Notes: a model not told the origin generated them from the letters alone. Shown: positions 27,462 through 37,195, numbered from the stretch's first letter. The stretch: DNA of 64,000 nucleotides from Rhodospirillaceae bacterium (GCA_002722095.1 PBKG01000006.1:545826-609825), one strand, 5' to 3'. Made by a program: numbers and translations.

Positions 27462-28349
27462 ATGGATAAATCCGCCGACATAAGTGCAATAGTCGAAGAA
27501 CACATTCGCGACGGCGATACGGTTTTTGTCGGCGGCTTCGGCCATTGCGTGCCCTTCGCGCTCGGTTTCGAGATTATCCGACAAGACAAGAAGGACCTGA
27601 CCCTGTGTCGGTCGGGCACGGATATCTTATTCGACATCATGATCGGCGCCGGTGTCGCCTCCAAAGTGGTGTTCGGCTATCTCGGTAATCCCGGCATCGG
27701 TCTCGGCCATGCGTTCCGCCGCGCGGTCAAGGCGGGAACCCTCGCCTACGAGGACTGGACCAACATGGCGATCATTCTGCGCTTGGAAGCGGCGCGCCAA
27801 GGGGTACCGTTCCTGCCGTCCCGCATCCTGCAGCTTGGCGACATTGCCGGCGCGTCGATCGAAATAGCGACCATGGACTGCCCCTACACCGGCGAGAAGC
27901 TGGCCTGCATTCCGGCGCTGAAGCCGGATGTCGCGCTGGTCCATGCCCAGCAGGCGGACAAAGCGGGCAATATTCAGTTGATCGGCGTCGATGGCGATAC
28001 GATCACTGGCGCTCTGGCATCGGAAAAGGTTCTGGTGTCCGTGGAGCGTTTCGTGGACGAAGCGGAAATCCAGAAAGCACCGGAAGCGACCCGCATTCCC
28101 GCCCACCGGACGACCGCGGTTGCGGAAATCGCCTGGGGCGCCCATCCGTCCTATGTGGAGGGCTGTTACGGGCGCGACGACGATCATTTCTTTGCCTATG
28201 ACAAGGAAGCGCGGGAAGAGGAAGGTCTGGCCGCCTACCTCGCCCGCTACATCCATGACTGTGCCGATCACGGTGCCTATCTCGATGCGGTGGGGTCCGA
28301 ACGGCTTGCGGAACTCGAGGCCCAATCGAGCGGGAGGACAATCGGATGA
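27462..28349 (+). CDS. Class I CoA-transferase-like subunit A (GctA/IpdA type)
   Basis: 295 residues from the ATG at 27462 (a GTG at 27456 is in frame and also possible). IRDGDTVFVGGFGHCVPFALG is the family's glycine-rich opening; LKPDVALVHAQQADKAGNIQ is the conserved core. Glutaconate CoA-transferase subunit A and the steroid-ring hydrolase subunit IpdA share this layout. The stop overlaps subunit B by 4 bp, so the two subunits are co-translated. Whether the pair transfers CoA or hydrolyses a ring C-C bond cannot be decided from sequence alone. Confidence 0.85.
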   Translation: MDKSADISAIVEEHIRDGDTVFVGGFGHCVPFALGFEIIRQDKKDLTLCRSGTDILFDIMIGAGVASKVVFGYLGNPGIGLGHAFRRAVKAGTLAYEDWTNMAIILRLEAARQGVPFLPSRILQLGDIAGASIEIATMDCPYTGEKLACIPALKPDVALVHAQQADKAGNIQLIGVDGDTITGALASEKVLVSVERFVDEAEIQKAPEATRIPAHRTTAVAEIAWGAHPSYVEGCYGRDDDHFFAYDKEAREEEGLAAYLARYIHDCADHGAYLDAVGSERLAELEAQSSGRTIG

Positions 28350-29083
28350 GCGATTTGCCCGCCGCTGCGGGGTTGGCGCTTGCCGCCGCACGCGAACTCG
28401 TCGACGGCGAGGTCTGTTTCGTCGGCATTGGCAATCCCTCCGATGCGGCGCTGCTCGCCAAACATAGCCACGCGCCGGATATGACACTCATCTATGAAAG
28501 CGGGGTCATCGGCTCGGACCCCACCTCGAAGCCGCCGCTCTCCACCGGCAGCCCTTCCGTGGCGGAGGGTGCGATGATGATCACCGACGGGCTCAGCGTC
28601 TTTGCCGAGTTGCAAGCGGGGCGGATTGATGTGGGCCTTTTGTCCGCGGCCCAGGTGGATCCGCTCGGCAATCTCAACAGCACGGTGATCGGTGATTATC
28701 ACGAACCGAAGATTCGCATGGTCGGTTCCGGCGGCGCCCACGACATTGCCTGCCTTGCCAGACGTCTCGTTATTCTAATGCCCCACGACCCCAGGCGGTT
28801 CGTGGAAAAGGTCGATTTCATCACCAGCCCCGGACGCGACGCCGCGCGGGCGGAATTGAACCTTCCGCCGGGCCCGGTCTCGCTGATTACCGAACGTGCA
28901 AGGTTCAGCTTCGAAAACGGGACAGCTACGTTGGCCGCGACGATGCCGGGCTTTTCCGAAGAAGATGCGCTGGAGGGACTTTCATGGAGAGTGGAGAAAG
29001 CGGCGGATTTTGCGCCGATAACTCAATTTGACGACGGTACGCTTGAGGTGGCACGCGCGCGGCTTGCCTACCTTTTTAACTGA
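28346..29083 (+). CDS. Class I CoA-transferase-like subunit B (GctB/IpdB type)
   Basis: 245 residues. CFVGIGNPSDAALLAKHSHAP opens the subunit, and the nucleophile region is LIYESGVIGSDP, where the Glu of ESG corresponds to the catalytic Glu of glutaconate CoA-transferase. VDVGLLSAAQVD-type sequence (VGLLSAAQVDPLGNLNST) and SGGAHDIACLARR are family blocks. Last gene of the run that starts at 24866; it converges on the alpha/beta hydrolase with 4 bp between stops. Confidence 0.85.
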   Translation: MSDLPAAAGLALAAARELVDGEVCFVGIGNPSDAALLAKHSHAPDMTLIYESGVIGSDPTSKPPLSTGSPSVAEGAMMITDGLSVFAELQAGRIDVGLLSAAQVDPLGNLNSTVIGDYHEPKIRMVGSGGAHDIACLARRLVILMPHDPRRFVEKVDFITSPGRDAARAELNLPPGPVSLITERARFSFENGTATLAATMPGFSEEDALEGLSWRVEKAADFAPITQFDDGTLEVARARLAYLFN

Positions 29084-29087
29084 GCAC

Positions 29088-30257
29088 TCAATCGAAAAAC
29101 CCGTCGCCGTTCAGCTTGATGAAGCGTTTCTTGTCGTGGCCTTTTTCGATGCCGCCATTCATGGCGCGCAGCATCCATTGGGCGATGAAATCGAAGGTGA
29201 CGCCGCCCCCAAGGTTTTTCGGCGCGCGGATGCGGTGGAACTCGTCCTCGAAGATCCACATTTCTTTCGGGCAGGTGAGTGCGTCATAGACCGCCTCCGC
29301 GTCCTCGAGCGGATTTAGCGGGTCGAATTCGCCGATTCCCATCAACACCGGGCAGGTCACTTTTTCGGCGAAACCTTTCAGGGTGTAGCCCTCCACTTCT
29401 TTGTCGAAGGCTTCCTCGTCCTCGGTGCCGGCCATCGCCATGAAGACCTGTTTGAAGCGGATGGTGACTTCCTGAAAAATCACGATCCGGTCCCAGTAAT
29501 AGCAGGCTACTGCGCCGCCGACGCAGGCGAAGCGTCCGTCTTCGGCTGCGGCCCTGAGCGACCAGTAGGTGCCGAAGCTGCGCCCGGAAATGCCGATCCG
29601 GCTTTCGTCCACATCGTCGCGCGCGGCCAGAAAATCGAAGGCACTGGAGGCAGCCACCGAGTGATCGCCGGGGTGAACGTAAATGCCCCGCATCAAGGCT
29701 TCGCCCTGGCCCGGCCCGTCGATGCAGAGCAAATTCATCCCGCGCTGGATGAAGGGGTTGGCATCCACATTGGGATAATTTTCCTTCGTGTTGTCCATGC
29801 CTGGGATGAACACCACCGTCGGTTTGGCCCCCTGGCCCGGCGCCAGATGGAGAACGCCGGGGATGGTGGTGTCGCGATAGGGGATTTCCACCAGCTCGAT
29901 CTTGTAGTCGGCGAGCGAAAATGCCCGGCGGGCACAGTCATGGGCAAGCTTGAGCAGATCCCAGCGCTTCGGGCTCGTCGGCGGAATGAAGAAATGCTGT
30001 GCTTCTTTGTAGTGCTCGGCGGCGTGGTGATAGAGCTTGCGCGCGTTCAGCGTGTCGCCCGCCGCGTCCGCCCCACGGGCGATCTTCTCCGCATGCTCCG
30101 CTTCCTTGACGAGATATTTCGACACCATACGGATCGACTTCGCCTGCTTCGGCATGTCGCCGCCGTCATATTCGTAGTGCACCGCCCGGCCCGAGGCCTT
30201 GAGTACATAATCGTAAATCCATTGCTGGCCGTCGCGGGTGCGGATCGGTTTTTTCAT
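29088..30257 (-). CDS. Alpha/beta hydrolase, 2,6-dihydropseudooxynicotine-hydrolase-like
   Basis: 389 residues: a helical N-terminal lid (about 1-125, with KLYHHAAEHYKEAQHFF) followed by an alpha/beta hydrolase core. The core shows VVFIPGMDNTKENY (oxyanion loop), IDGPGQGEA, the nucleophile elbow GISGRSFGTYW, and late acid and His candidates in GEFDPLNP and EFHRIRAPKN. The size, lid and GRSFG elbow match the group with 2,6-dihydropseudooxynicotine hydrolase and FrsA-like proteins, some of which cut C-C bonds. The substrate is unknown. It is 22 bp downstream of the amidohydrolase. Confidence 0.8.
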   Translation of the reverse strand: MKKPIRTRDGQQWIYDYVLKASGRAVHYEYDGGDMPKQAKSIRMVSKYLVKEAEHAEKIARGADAAGDTLNARKLYHHAAEHYKEAQHFFIPPTSPKRWDLLKLAHDCARRAFSLADYKIELVEIPYRDTTIPGVLHLAPGQGAKPTVVFIPGMDNTKENYPNVDANPFIQRGMNLLCIDGPGQGEALMRGIYVHPGDHSVAASSAFDFLAARDDVDESRIGISGRSFGTYWSLRAAAEDGRFACVGGAVACYYWDRIVIFQEVTIRFKQVFMAMAGTEDEEAFDKEVEGYTLKGFAEKVTCPVLMGIGEFDPLNPLEDAEAVYDALTCPKEMWIFEDEFHRIRAPKNLGGGVTFDFIAQWMLRAMNGGIEKGHDKKRFIKLNGDGFFD

Positions 30258-30279
30258 GTCGGGCCTCCCTAGCAGGCAC

Positions 30280-31362
30280 TTACAGCTTCAACAGCTTCTT
30301 CACCGTGCCGCTGAGAATGGCGTCGATGTCGTCGTCGCTCAGCCCTTCGACGCTGAGAAGATGCGCGATGGGATTGAGATTGTTCATGCCGGCCGGATAA
30401 TCGGTGCCGAGCATTAGCCGGTCGGCGCCGCACTCGCGGATCAAATGGTGAAGATTCTCGGTTCCGTAGACCAATGTGTCGAAATAGAGCTGATTTAAAT
30501 AGTCGCTCGGTGCCTTCTGTTCGGCCCCGCGTCCGCCGCGGTCGCCGCTATTGTGACCGTGGTCGAAGCGGCCGATATAGGAGGCGAGATAGCCGCCCCC
30601 ATGGGCGCCGACGATCTTGAGGCCGGGAAATTTGTCGAGCGTGCCTTCATAAATCAGATGTGCCAGCGCAACGGTGGTATCGAGGGGGTTGCCAATGATG
30701 TTGGACAGAAACCCCTGACCTTTGAAGCGCGGCGCGCCTTCGCGAAAATGGCGAGGGTGGATGAAAATTATCACATCCAGCTCTTCCGCCTTGGCCCAGA
30801 AGGGATGGAACCGTTCGTCCGCGAGCTCTTCCCCGTCGAGCGCGGCGGTGATCATGGCGCCACGGTGGCCCATTTCCTTGACATTGTATTCGAGCTGTTG
30901 GGCGGCGAGGTCCGGATGCTGCAAGGCGACGATGGAAAGCGGCACGAAGCGATCGGGATGCGCCGCACAGAGCTCGGTCATTTTTTCGTTCTGGACCCGG
31001 CAAAGCTCTTCGGCCAGCTCGCGCTCGGCCCAATGATGATGGTGGAAAACGCTCACCGATAGCACCTGCATGTCGACACCCATGGCGTCCATGGCTTTCA
31101 GGCGGCGGTCCAATTCCTGACCTTTGCCCCAACCACCGTGGCCGAACGGGTCCTTGCCGCCGAGCTCGGGCCTGCCTTCGATCAGCGGCATGATCTCGGG
31201 GAACTGGCAATGGGCATGCATGTCGATCACCAGTCGCTTTTCGCCGTTGATGGTGACCGGGCGCGGGGTATGGGATTCGAGTGTCGGCGGGTTGCGGCCG
31301 AAACAGGGCTCGTCGGCGTGATAATGCAAATCGCAGCCGACGAATTCGACACTGTCGGACAT
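30280..31362 (-). CDS. Amidohydrolase-2 family protein (ACMSD-like)
   Basis: 360 residues from the ATG at 31362, which sits 6 bp after GGGAGG; the frame extends upstream without family similarity. The metal site is the HxH in VIDMHAHCQFPE, with further ligands in FIHPRHFREG and KIVGAHGGGYLASYIGRFDH, and the Asp in LMLGTDYPAG. Family members are decarboxylases or hydratases of cyclic or aromatic acids, such as aminocarboxymuconate semialdehyde decarboxylase. Encoded with the alpha/beta hydrolase, so the two probably act in sequence. Confidence 0.85.
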   Translation of the reverse strand: MSDSVEFVGCDLHYHADEPCFGRNPPTLESHTPRPVTINGEKRLVIDMHAHCQFPEIMPLIEGRPELGGKDPFGHGGWGKGQELDRRLKAMDAMGVDMQVLSVSVFHHHHWAERELAEELCRVQNEKMTELCAAHPDRFVPLSIVALQHPDLAAQQLEYNVKEMGHRGAMITAALDGEELADERFHPFWAKAEELDVIIFIHPRHFREGAPRFKGQGFLSNIIGNPLDTTVALAHLIYEGTLDKFPGLKIVGAHGGGYLASYIGRFDHGHNSGDRGGRGAEQKAPSDYLNQLYFDTLVYGTENLHHLIRECGADRLMLGTDYPAGMNNLNPIAHLLSVEGLSDDDIDAILSGTVKKLLKL

Positions 31363-31423
31363 CATCCTCCCCTTTCTTTCGGCCAAGCTAGCGGAGCCAT
31401 GGGGGCGGAGCAAGGCGTCGCGG

Positions 31424-32809
31424 CTATTTACCGAGGGCGTCGATTTCCTTTTGCAGGTCTCCGCGCTCTTTGGCGCCGGGAGGCAAGAGATCGAGCGCTT
31501 TCGACATGAGTGCCTTCCCTTCATCGATGCGGCCCGCCGCCGCTTCCGCACGGCCCACCAGGAACAACGCCTCGAGGTTGTTCGGCTCTAACGCCAGCAC
31601 GCGGCGCATTATTGCGACCGATTCCGGCGTTTGCCGATTTTTCGCAGCGGTTCGCAGTGCCCGACCGTAGAGCAACAAGATATCGATGTTTTTCGGCGCC
31701 AGCTTGCTCGCTTTTTTCAGCACCTCGGTTTGTTTGTCGGTTTGCCCTAGCACACGGTAGGCATTTGCGAGGCGAATCCATCCGTTAAGATCATTTGGAG
31801 TCTCTTTTAAGCGATCCGCCAACCGTTGAACCATTGATTGGATCATTTGTTTGCGGTCTTCGGCAGACATTTGGGCTGCGGCGCGCATATCCTCTTCGGT
31901 TGGGCCGGGAGAGGGGCTTGTATCCTTTCCGGCATTTTGCGGCGGGACGATCGGTGGGGCGCCGATCTTTTCGGCGATTTTGTTCGCCTGGGCGATCAAG
32001 ATCGGTAGATAATCTGCGCTGGCCGGCGTTTCTGCGATCAGATTCCGTAGGTCGGCAAGGGCTTTTTTCTCTTTACCGGCAGCAGAATCGGCGAGGGCGA
32101 GATAGTAGCGTGCCCGCGGTTCCTTGGGTTCCATTTCCAATACCGCTTGGAATGCGGCCCGAGCGGCCGGAGTCACCACGTTTCCGGCGGCAAAAAAGAG
32201 TGTTTCACCATAGGCGGAACGTAAGTTCGTATTACCGCTATCGAGGCCCAGCGCTTTCTCGAATGCCGGCACTGCCTTTTGATAGCGCCCCAGGGTCAAA
32301 TAGGACCGCGCCAGTAAAGCCCAGCCTTCCGCATTGTCCGGGTTTTCCGCAAGCTGCTGCGCCAACCGCTGAATCATCACGTCAGCGTTGGCGCTTCCGT
32401 CGGCGCCGGCGTTTTGCTTGGCCTGCTGACGTTCGGCGAAAGGTTGGCCGCTCAGTTCCGGCTGGCCTCGAAAGCCGTAAAAGCCGAGTGCGATTGCAGG
32501 AATCAAGATTACCGTTGCGATGATAATCTTGTATGCAGCGCCGGGTGGTGCTTGTGTCTCGGTCGTAGCGTCGGCAACCCGGTCTGCCGCAAGCAGACGG
32601 CGGGCGATCTCGGTTCGGCTCGCTCGCGCTTCGGCCTTGCTAATTCTGCCGTCCGCCAAATCGCGGTCCAGTTCGGCGAGCTGGGCCTTGTAGACCTCCT
32701 GATCATATTCCGCCGCGTTGGTGCTTTCCGTCGGGCGCCGGGTCAATGGCCACAAAACCGCACCAAGCCCGATCCCCATCAGCACCATCACGGTGACCCA
32801 GAACGCCAT
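31424..32809 (-). CDS. ccmI: Cytochrome c maturation protein CcmI (CycH)
   Basis: 461 residues. The N-terminal membrane anchor (FWVTVMVLMGIGLGAVLWPL) is followed by the CcmI-1 cytoplasmic loop (EVYKAQLAELDRDLADGRIS), a second membrane segment (KIIIATVILIPAIALGFYGF near 93) and periplasmic TPR repeats (EGWALLARSYLTLGRYQKAV near 160; NGWIRLANAYRVLGQTDKQ near 350). CcmI delivers apocytochrome c to the CcmFH haem lyase. Last gene of the ccm operon, 2 bp after ccmH. Confidence 0.93.
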   Translation of the reverse strand: MAFWVTVMVLMGIGLGAVLWPLTRRPTESTNAAEYDQEVYKAQLAELDRDLADGRISKAEARASRTEIARRLLAADRVADATTETQAPPGAAYKIIIATVILIPAIALGFYGFRGQPELSGQPFAERQQAKQNAGADGSANADVMIQRLAQQLAENPDNAEGWALLARSYLTLGRYQKAVPAFEKALGLDSGNTNLRSAYGETLFFAAGNVVTPAARAAFQAVLEMEPKEPRARYYLALADSAAGKEKKALADLRNLIAETPASADYLPILIAQANKIAEKIGAPPIVPPQNAGKDTSPSPGPTEEDMRAAAQMSAEDRKQMIQSMVQRLADRLKETPNDLNGWIRLANAYRVLGQTDKQTEVLKKASKLAPKNIDILLLYGRALRTAAKNRQTPESVAIMRRVLALEPNNLEALFLVGRAEAAAGRIDEGKALMSKALDLLPPGAKERGDLQKEIDALGK

Positions 32810-32811
32810 GG

Positions 32812-33282
32812 TCAGTCTTTCTCCCCAATAAGGGATGCGATCCGCTTCTCCTCATCCTTACTGAGTTCAGGGTTTTTACTGGGTGTATTGCTTGCGGATT
32901 GTCGTCGCAAAAAGACGAAAATGCAGACGATGCCCGCCAGCAAAATAATTATTGGCCCGAACCAAAGGAGATAGGTGTCGGATTTGACCGGCGGTCGCAA
33001 TAAGATGAACTCGCCATAGCGGGCAACCAGGTAGTCCTTGATGTCTTTGTCCGAGGCTCCGGCTTTCAGCTTTTCGCGCACCAGTTTGCGCAGGTCCTTG
33101 GCGAGGTCCGCGTCCGAATCGTCGATCGATTGGTTTTGGCAAACCAAACAGCGAATTTCCACCGACAAGGCCCGTGCCCGTCCTTCGAGCGCCGGGTCCG
33201 CGAGCACCTCGTCCGGATTTACCGCAGCCGCGGGCCCCGCCAGCAGTGTTAACAGGAGACCAACTATGGCGGTTAATTTCAT
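32812..33282 (-). CDS. ccmH: Cytochrome c maturation protein CcmH (CcmL/CycL)
   Basis: 156 residues with a signal peptide (LTAIVGLLLTLLAGPAAA) and a membrane segment near 108-127 (TYLLWFGPIIILLAGIVCIF). The redox motif is LxCxxC-type RCLVCQNQSI with Cys45 and Cys48, which reduces the apocytochrome CXXCH. The ATG at 33282 overlaps the ccmG stop by 4 bp (ATGA), so translation is coupled. Confidence 0.95.
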   Translation of the reverse strand: MKLTAIVGLLLTLLAGPAAAVNPDEVLADPALEGRARALSVEIRCLVCQNQSIDDSDADLAKDLRKLVREKLKAGASDKDIKDYLVARYGEFILLRPPVKSDTYLLWFGPIIILLAGIVCIFVFLRRQSASNTPSKNPELSKDEEKRIASLIGEKD

Positions 33283-33818
33283 GACGCTTCCGCTTTGAGC
33301 TTTTGCACCACCGGCAATAATTCTTGTTGCCAAATTTGCGGGTAGATCGGCCCCACATACTTGAACCTTATGCGGCCGGCACGATCGATTATGTAGGTCT
33401 CCGGCGCGCCGTACACGCCCCATTCGACACCCGCTTTATTGTCCGGGTCATGTCCAATGCGGGAGTAGGGGTTGCCGTGTTTCGCCAGCCAGCGCAGCGT
33501 ATTTTCCCGCTTGTCTTTCCACGCGATACCGTGGATCGGTAGCAGCCTCTCTTTCTGCAATTTCATCCAAAACGGATGCTCGACCAAACAAGGAACGCAC
33601 CAGGACGCGAAGACATTCACAATTGCCACTTCGCCCTTGAGGTCACCGGTGGCGAGGCCTTGTTTCCCGGGGTGCAGCGCCGGTAAAGAAAACTCGGGAG
33701 CCGGTTTGTCGACCAAAGCGGACGGGATCACGCTCGGGTCTTTTGTCAAACCGAGGCCGAAATAGACCGCAAGCCAAAGGAACAAGAGCAGCGGAAGAAG
33801 GAACAGCAGTCTGCGCAT
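33279..33818 (-). CDS. ccmG: Thiol:disulfide interchange protein CcmG (DsbE)
   Basis: 179 residues. An N-terminal membrane anchor (LLFLLPLLLFLWLAVYFGLG) precedes a periplasmic thioredoxin fold with active-site WCVPC (Cys74, Cys77) and the cis-Pro segment GVYGAPETYIIDRAG. It keeps apocytochrome or CcmH thiols reduced. The ATG at 33818 lies 7 bp after ccmF; the frame upstream to 33872 is inside ccmF. Confidence 0.95.
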   Translation of the reverse strand: MRRLLFLLPLLLFLWLAVYFGLGLTKDPSVIPSALVDKPAPEFSLPALHPGKQGLATGDLKGEVAIVNVFASWCVPCLVEHPFWMKLQKERLLPIHGIAWKDKRENTLRWLAKHGNPYSRIGHDPDNKAGVEWGVYGAPETYIIDRAGRIRFKYVGPIYPQIWQQELLPVVQKLKAEAS

Positions 33819-33825
33819 GATTAGG

Positions 33826-35802
33826 TCACTCCGCCGGCGCGAGTTCGCTTGCGCGCCTATTGGGTGCGCCAACTCGCAAACGCCGGTCGGTGAGCGACAC
33901 GAAGCCGCCCAACACCATGATTGCCGCGCCCATCCAAATCCAGCCGACCATAGGCATGAAATAAAGCCGCACCGTTTGTCCGCCTTGCTCCGACCCTTCG
34001 CCGATTACCACATAAAGATCGCCCAGCCAGCTACTTTGGATTGCCGCTTCGGTGGTTTCCTGGCCCCCTACGATATAGCGCCGCTTTTCGGCAAAAAGCT
34101 TGAACGGTTTGTCGTACCCTTTGCGTCCGGTAAACAGGCCGCGGCGCGCGATGTAGTTGGGACCGCGAGTATCCTGTACGCCATCGAAGATCACTTTAAA
34201 GCCGGCAATCTCGACCTTCTGGTTCGCTTTCATGACGAGAATTTTTTCTTCCTGCCAAAGCGAAATGGCGGTCGCGCCAACGATAAAGATAGCCAGTCCG
34301 AAGTGAGCCAGCGTCATGCCCAAGGCGCTGCGCGGCAGGCCGACGAGGCGCCGCCATGAGTTGCTCAGGGGCATGCGACCAAGGCCGGTGCGGCCCGCGA
34401 GTTCGGTGACCACTCCGCCTGCGAGCCATAGGGCGATTGCGATACCGAATGCTCCCCAAACGGCATTTTCACCGGCCGCCCAGGCGACCAGGATGAACAT
34501 TGCGACCGCCACCCCGGCCGTCGCCTTTAGCCGTCCCAAGGCGCCCGCAAGATCGCCCCGCTTCCAGCCTAATAACGGCCCGACGGCCAGCGCTGCGACC
34601 AGTGGTGTCATCAAGGGTATGAATGTGGCGTTGAAATAGGGCGGGCCGACGGAAATCTTGGATCCGTTGAACGCTTCCAGCACCAGCGGATAGAGCGTGC
34701 CGAGGAAGACTGTCGCCGCCGCTGTCGTTAGCAACAGATTGTTGAGCAGCAAGGCGCCTTCGCGGCTGATCGGTTGGAACATCCCGCCGCCCTGCAGCTT
34801 CGGTGCGCGCCAGGCATACAGCGCAAGGCCACCTCCGATCGCAACGCAGAGAAGCCCTAAGATAAACACACCGCGGTCGGGGTCCGTTGCGAAGGCATGG
34901 ACTGACGTCAGCACGCCCGAACGAACCAGGAATGTGCCGATCAAGCTCAGTGCGAAGGTCAGGATCGCCAAAAGAATAGTCCAGCTCTTCAGGCTGTCAC
35001 GTTTCTCCACCACGATCGAGCTGTGCAAAAGCGCAGTACCGACCAGCCAAGGCATGAAGGATGCGTTTTCGACCGGGTCCCAATACCACCAGCCGCCCCA
35101 ACCGAGCTCGTAATAGGCCCACCAGCTTCCGAGCGCGATGCCGCCGGTCAGGAACGACCAGGCAAGGAGTGTCCAGGGTCTCACCCATCGCGCCCAGGCC
35201 GCGTCCACCTTTCCCTCTATCAACGCCGCGATGGCGAAGGAAAAAGCGATGGAAAATCCCACATAGCCGACATAGAGCATTGGCGGGTGTATCGCGAGAC
35301 CGGGGTCTTGCAACAGCGGATTGAGATCGTGGCCGTCAACCGGCGCCGGGACCACCCGCTCGAACGGGTTGGAGGTCAGCAGAATGAAGGCGACGAAACC
35401 GATGCCGATCAGCGCCTGCACTGCCAAAACCCGGGCCCGCAGCGAAGGGGGAAGATTGCGGCCGAAGAGCGCGACCGCCGCGCCGAACAGGGCCAGCACC
35501 AGCACCCAAAGCACCATCGAGCCTTCGTGATTTCCCCAAACGCCGGAAATTTTATAGATCATCGGTTTTAGCGAATGCGAGTTCTCGACCACGTTGCGAA
35601 CCGAAAAGTCACTGGTCACGAAGGCATGGGTGAGGGCTGCGAATGCGAGCGCGATCAGGAAAAACTGCATCAGCGCCGAGGCGCGCGCGGCACCGATCCA
35701 ATCGTTTCGTTGCGCCGCCGCGCCGGCGAAACCGAAGGCAGATTGCGCGATCGCAAAGGCCAGCGCCAGCGTCAGTGCGAAATGTCCCACCTCCGCGATC
35801 AT
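33826..35802 (-). CDS. ccmF: Haem lyase subunit CcmF
   Basis: 658 residues with about 14-15 membrane helices. The periplasmic tryptophan-rich WWD motif is [20 protein letters not shown], which holds haem for transfer to apocytochrome c. [14 protein letters not shown] near 88 is also conserved, as are the haem-ligand His candidates in the flanking loops ([15 protein letters not shown]). It works with CcmH and CcmI. It overlaps ccmE by 4 bp. Confidence 0.97.
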   Translation of the reverse strand: MIAEVGHFALTLALAFAIAQSAFGFAGAAAQRNDWIGAARASALMQFFLIALAFAALTHAFVTSDFSVRNVVENSHSLKPMIYKISGVWGNHEGSMVLWVLVLALFGAAVALFGRNLPPSLRARVLAVQALIGIGFVAFILLTSNPFERVVPAPVDGHDLNPLLQDPGLAIHPPMLYVGYVGFSIAFSFAIAALIEGKVDAAWARWVRPWTLLAWSFLTGGIALGSWWAYYELGWGGWWYWDPVENASFMPWLVGTALLHSSIVVEKRDSLKSWTILLAILTFALSLIGTFLVRSGVLTSVHAFATDPDRGVFILGLLCVAIGGGLALYAWRAPKLQGGGMFQPISREGALLLNNLLLTTAAATVFLGTLYPLVLEAFNGSKISVGPPYFNATFIPLMTPLVAALAVGPLLGWKRGDLAGALGRLKATAGVAVAMFILVAWAAGENAVWGAFGIAIALWLAGGVVTELAGRTGLGRMPLSNSWRRLVGLPRSALGMTLAHFGLAIFIVGATAISLWQEEKILVMKANQKVEIAGFKVIFDGVQDTRGPNYIARRGLFTGRKGYDKPFKLFAEKRRYIVGGQETTEAAIQSSWLGDLYVVIGEGSEQGGQTVRLYFMPMVGWIWMGAAIMVLGGFVSLTDRRLRVGAPNRRASELAPAE

Positions 35803-36302
35803 TTTTCTGGGCTACCCGGTTTTTGCGGCGCCATCTTTTCTTTCCAATGGCCGGATTTCTTCAAGGCGTCGGCGACTTCGCGTGGCATGTAATTCTCATC
35901 ATGCTTGGCAAGCACTTCAGCCGCGATGAATGTGCCATTCGGCTGTAACGTACCTTCCGCAACTATTCCTTGGCCCTCGCGGAACAGGTCGGGCAGGATA
36001 CCGCGATAAGACGTGACGATTTTGTTGTTCCCGTCGGTGACGATGAATTTGTGGGCCGCGCCGCTTTCAAGCTTTTTCCAACTACCGGCTTCCACCAAAC
36101 CGCCGATGCGAATCCGCTGGCCGGCGGGTACCGATTTTTCCTTAATATCGGTTGGGCTGTGAAAGAAAACGATACTGTCTTCGAGCGCGTTTAGAACCAG
36201 CGCGGCTGCCACGCCCAGCATGGTAAGGCCGGCCAGTACCGCGGTCAGCCGCTGGCGCTTGCGCCGCCGGGTGCGGACGCGACCGACCGAGTCACTCGTC
36301 AT
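35799..36302 (-). CDS. ccmE: Periplasmic haem chaperone CcmE
   Basis: 167 residues. A basic N-terminus ([10 protein letters not shown]) and one membrane anchor ([20 protein letters not shown]) precede an OB-fold domain. The covalent haem ligand is His134 in [10 protein letters not shown], with Tyr138 as the axial ligand. It carries haem from CcmC to CcmF. The start at 36302 overlaps ccmD; an ATG at 36311 is three codons earlier. Confidence 0.95.
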   Translation of the reverse strand: MTSDSVGRVRTRRRKRQRLTAVLAGLTMLGVAAALVLNALEDSIVFFHSPTDIKEKSVPAGQRIRIGGLVEAGSWKKLESGAAHKFIVTDGNNKIVTSYRGILPDLFREGQGIVAEGTLQPNGTFIAAEVLAKHDENYMPREVADALKKSGHWKEKMAPQKPGSPEK

Positions 36303-36471
36303 AGTTGGCACGTCGTGCCGCGCGCAGCTGACGCAGCAGGTTTTGATGCCGCTTCAATGCATGGCGTGACTGTATCAACAGACCAACCAGGACAAGAGCC
36401 GCGACGCCGTAGGCGGCCCAAATAAATCCGCCGTAACCGCCCATCGCCAGAAACTCATCTAACCCGGTCAT
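36292..36471 (-). CDS. ccmD: Haem exporter protein CcmD
   Basis: 59 residues with a single membrane helix ([20 protein letters not shown]) and a basic cytoplasmic tail ([19 protein letters not shown]), the usual CcmD design. It helps release holo-CcmE from CcmABC. The ATG at 36471 is just 4 bp after ccmC; the stop overlaps ccmE by 11 bp. Confidence 0.93.
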   Translation of the reverse strand: MTGLDEFLAMGGYGGFIWAAYGVAALVLVGLLIQSRHALKRHQNLLRQLRAARRANYDE

Positions 36472-36475
36472 CCTC

Positions 36476-37195
36476 TTAACCCTCCTGTAGGCCCAATTGG
36501 GCGTTACGCAGGCTGGCGGCGACCAATTCACCCTTGATCCGGATGATCAACGTGAACATGAGGAACATTTTGAAAGCGAACGCCATGATCAACAATGGCC
36601 ACAGCATGTCCGGATGGATAGCGGGTCCATCGAGACGGATCACGCTTGCAGGTTGATGCAATGTATTCCACCAATCGACGGAATATTTGATGATCGGCAG
36701 GTTGATCACGCCGACCACGGCGAGCAAAGACGCGGCTTTCTGACCCCGTTCCGGGTCGTCGAAGGCGTTCACCAACGCCAAATAGCCGAGATAGAGAAAA
36801 AGCAGAATCAATACCGAGGTCAGCCGCGCGTCCCACACCCACCAGGTGCCCCACATGGGCTTGCCCCAAAGTGACCCGGTTGCCAGGCAAATGATCGTAA
36901 AGGCGGCGCCGATGGGAGCAGCTGCCTTGGCGCTGAAGAACGCGAGCGGGTGCTGCCAAATCAATGCAGCCGCTGAGGCTGTCGCCATCAGCGCGTAGGT
37001 CAACACCGCCATCCAGGCGGCCGGTACATGGATATACATGATCCGCACCGTATCGCTTTGTTGGTAGTCCGCCGGCGACGCGAAAAGAGCTAGGTAAAGG
37101 CCGATGACAAAGCCCAAAACCATAGCCCCGCCAATCCACGGCGAAGCCGCGTTGGCAAACTTTAAAAACCGGATCGGGTTAGCGTTGCGGTGCAT
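36476..37195 (-). CDS. ccmC: Haem exporter protein CcmC
   Basis: 239 residues and six membrane helices. The tryptophan-rich motif is GTWWVWDARLTS; conserved periplasmic His residues lie in IMYIHVPAAWMAV (near 57) and in DWWNTLHQPASV (near 180). It loads haem onto CcmE. The ATG at 37195 gives the family length; upstream in-frame sequence is unrelated. A 78-bp gap separates it from ccmB, the only sizeable gap in the operon. Confidence 0.97.
   Translation of the reverse strand: MHRNANPIRFLKFANAASPWIGGAMVLGFVIGLYLALFASPADYQQSDTVRIMYIHVPAAWMAVLTYALMATASAAALIWQHPLAFFSAKAAAPIGAAFTIICLATGSLWGKPMWGTWWVWDARLTSVLILLFLYLGYLALVNAFDDPERGQKAASLLAVVGVINLPIIKYSVDWWNTLHQPASVIRLDGPAIHPDMLWPLLIMAFAFKMFLMFTLIIRIKGELVAASLRNAQLGLQEG

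Noticed and set aside
27627..28487. 286-codon minus-strand frame opposite the CoA-transferase subunits
   Set aside because: The plus-strand genes are well conserved and overlap by the usual 4 bp; the minus frame is Arg-rich and shows no motif.
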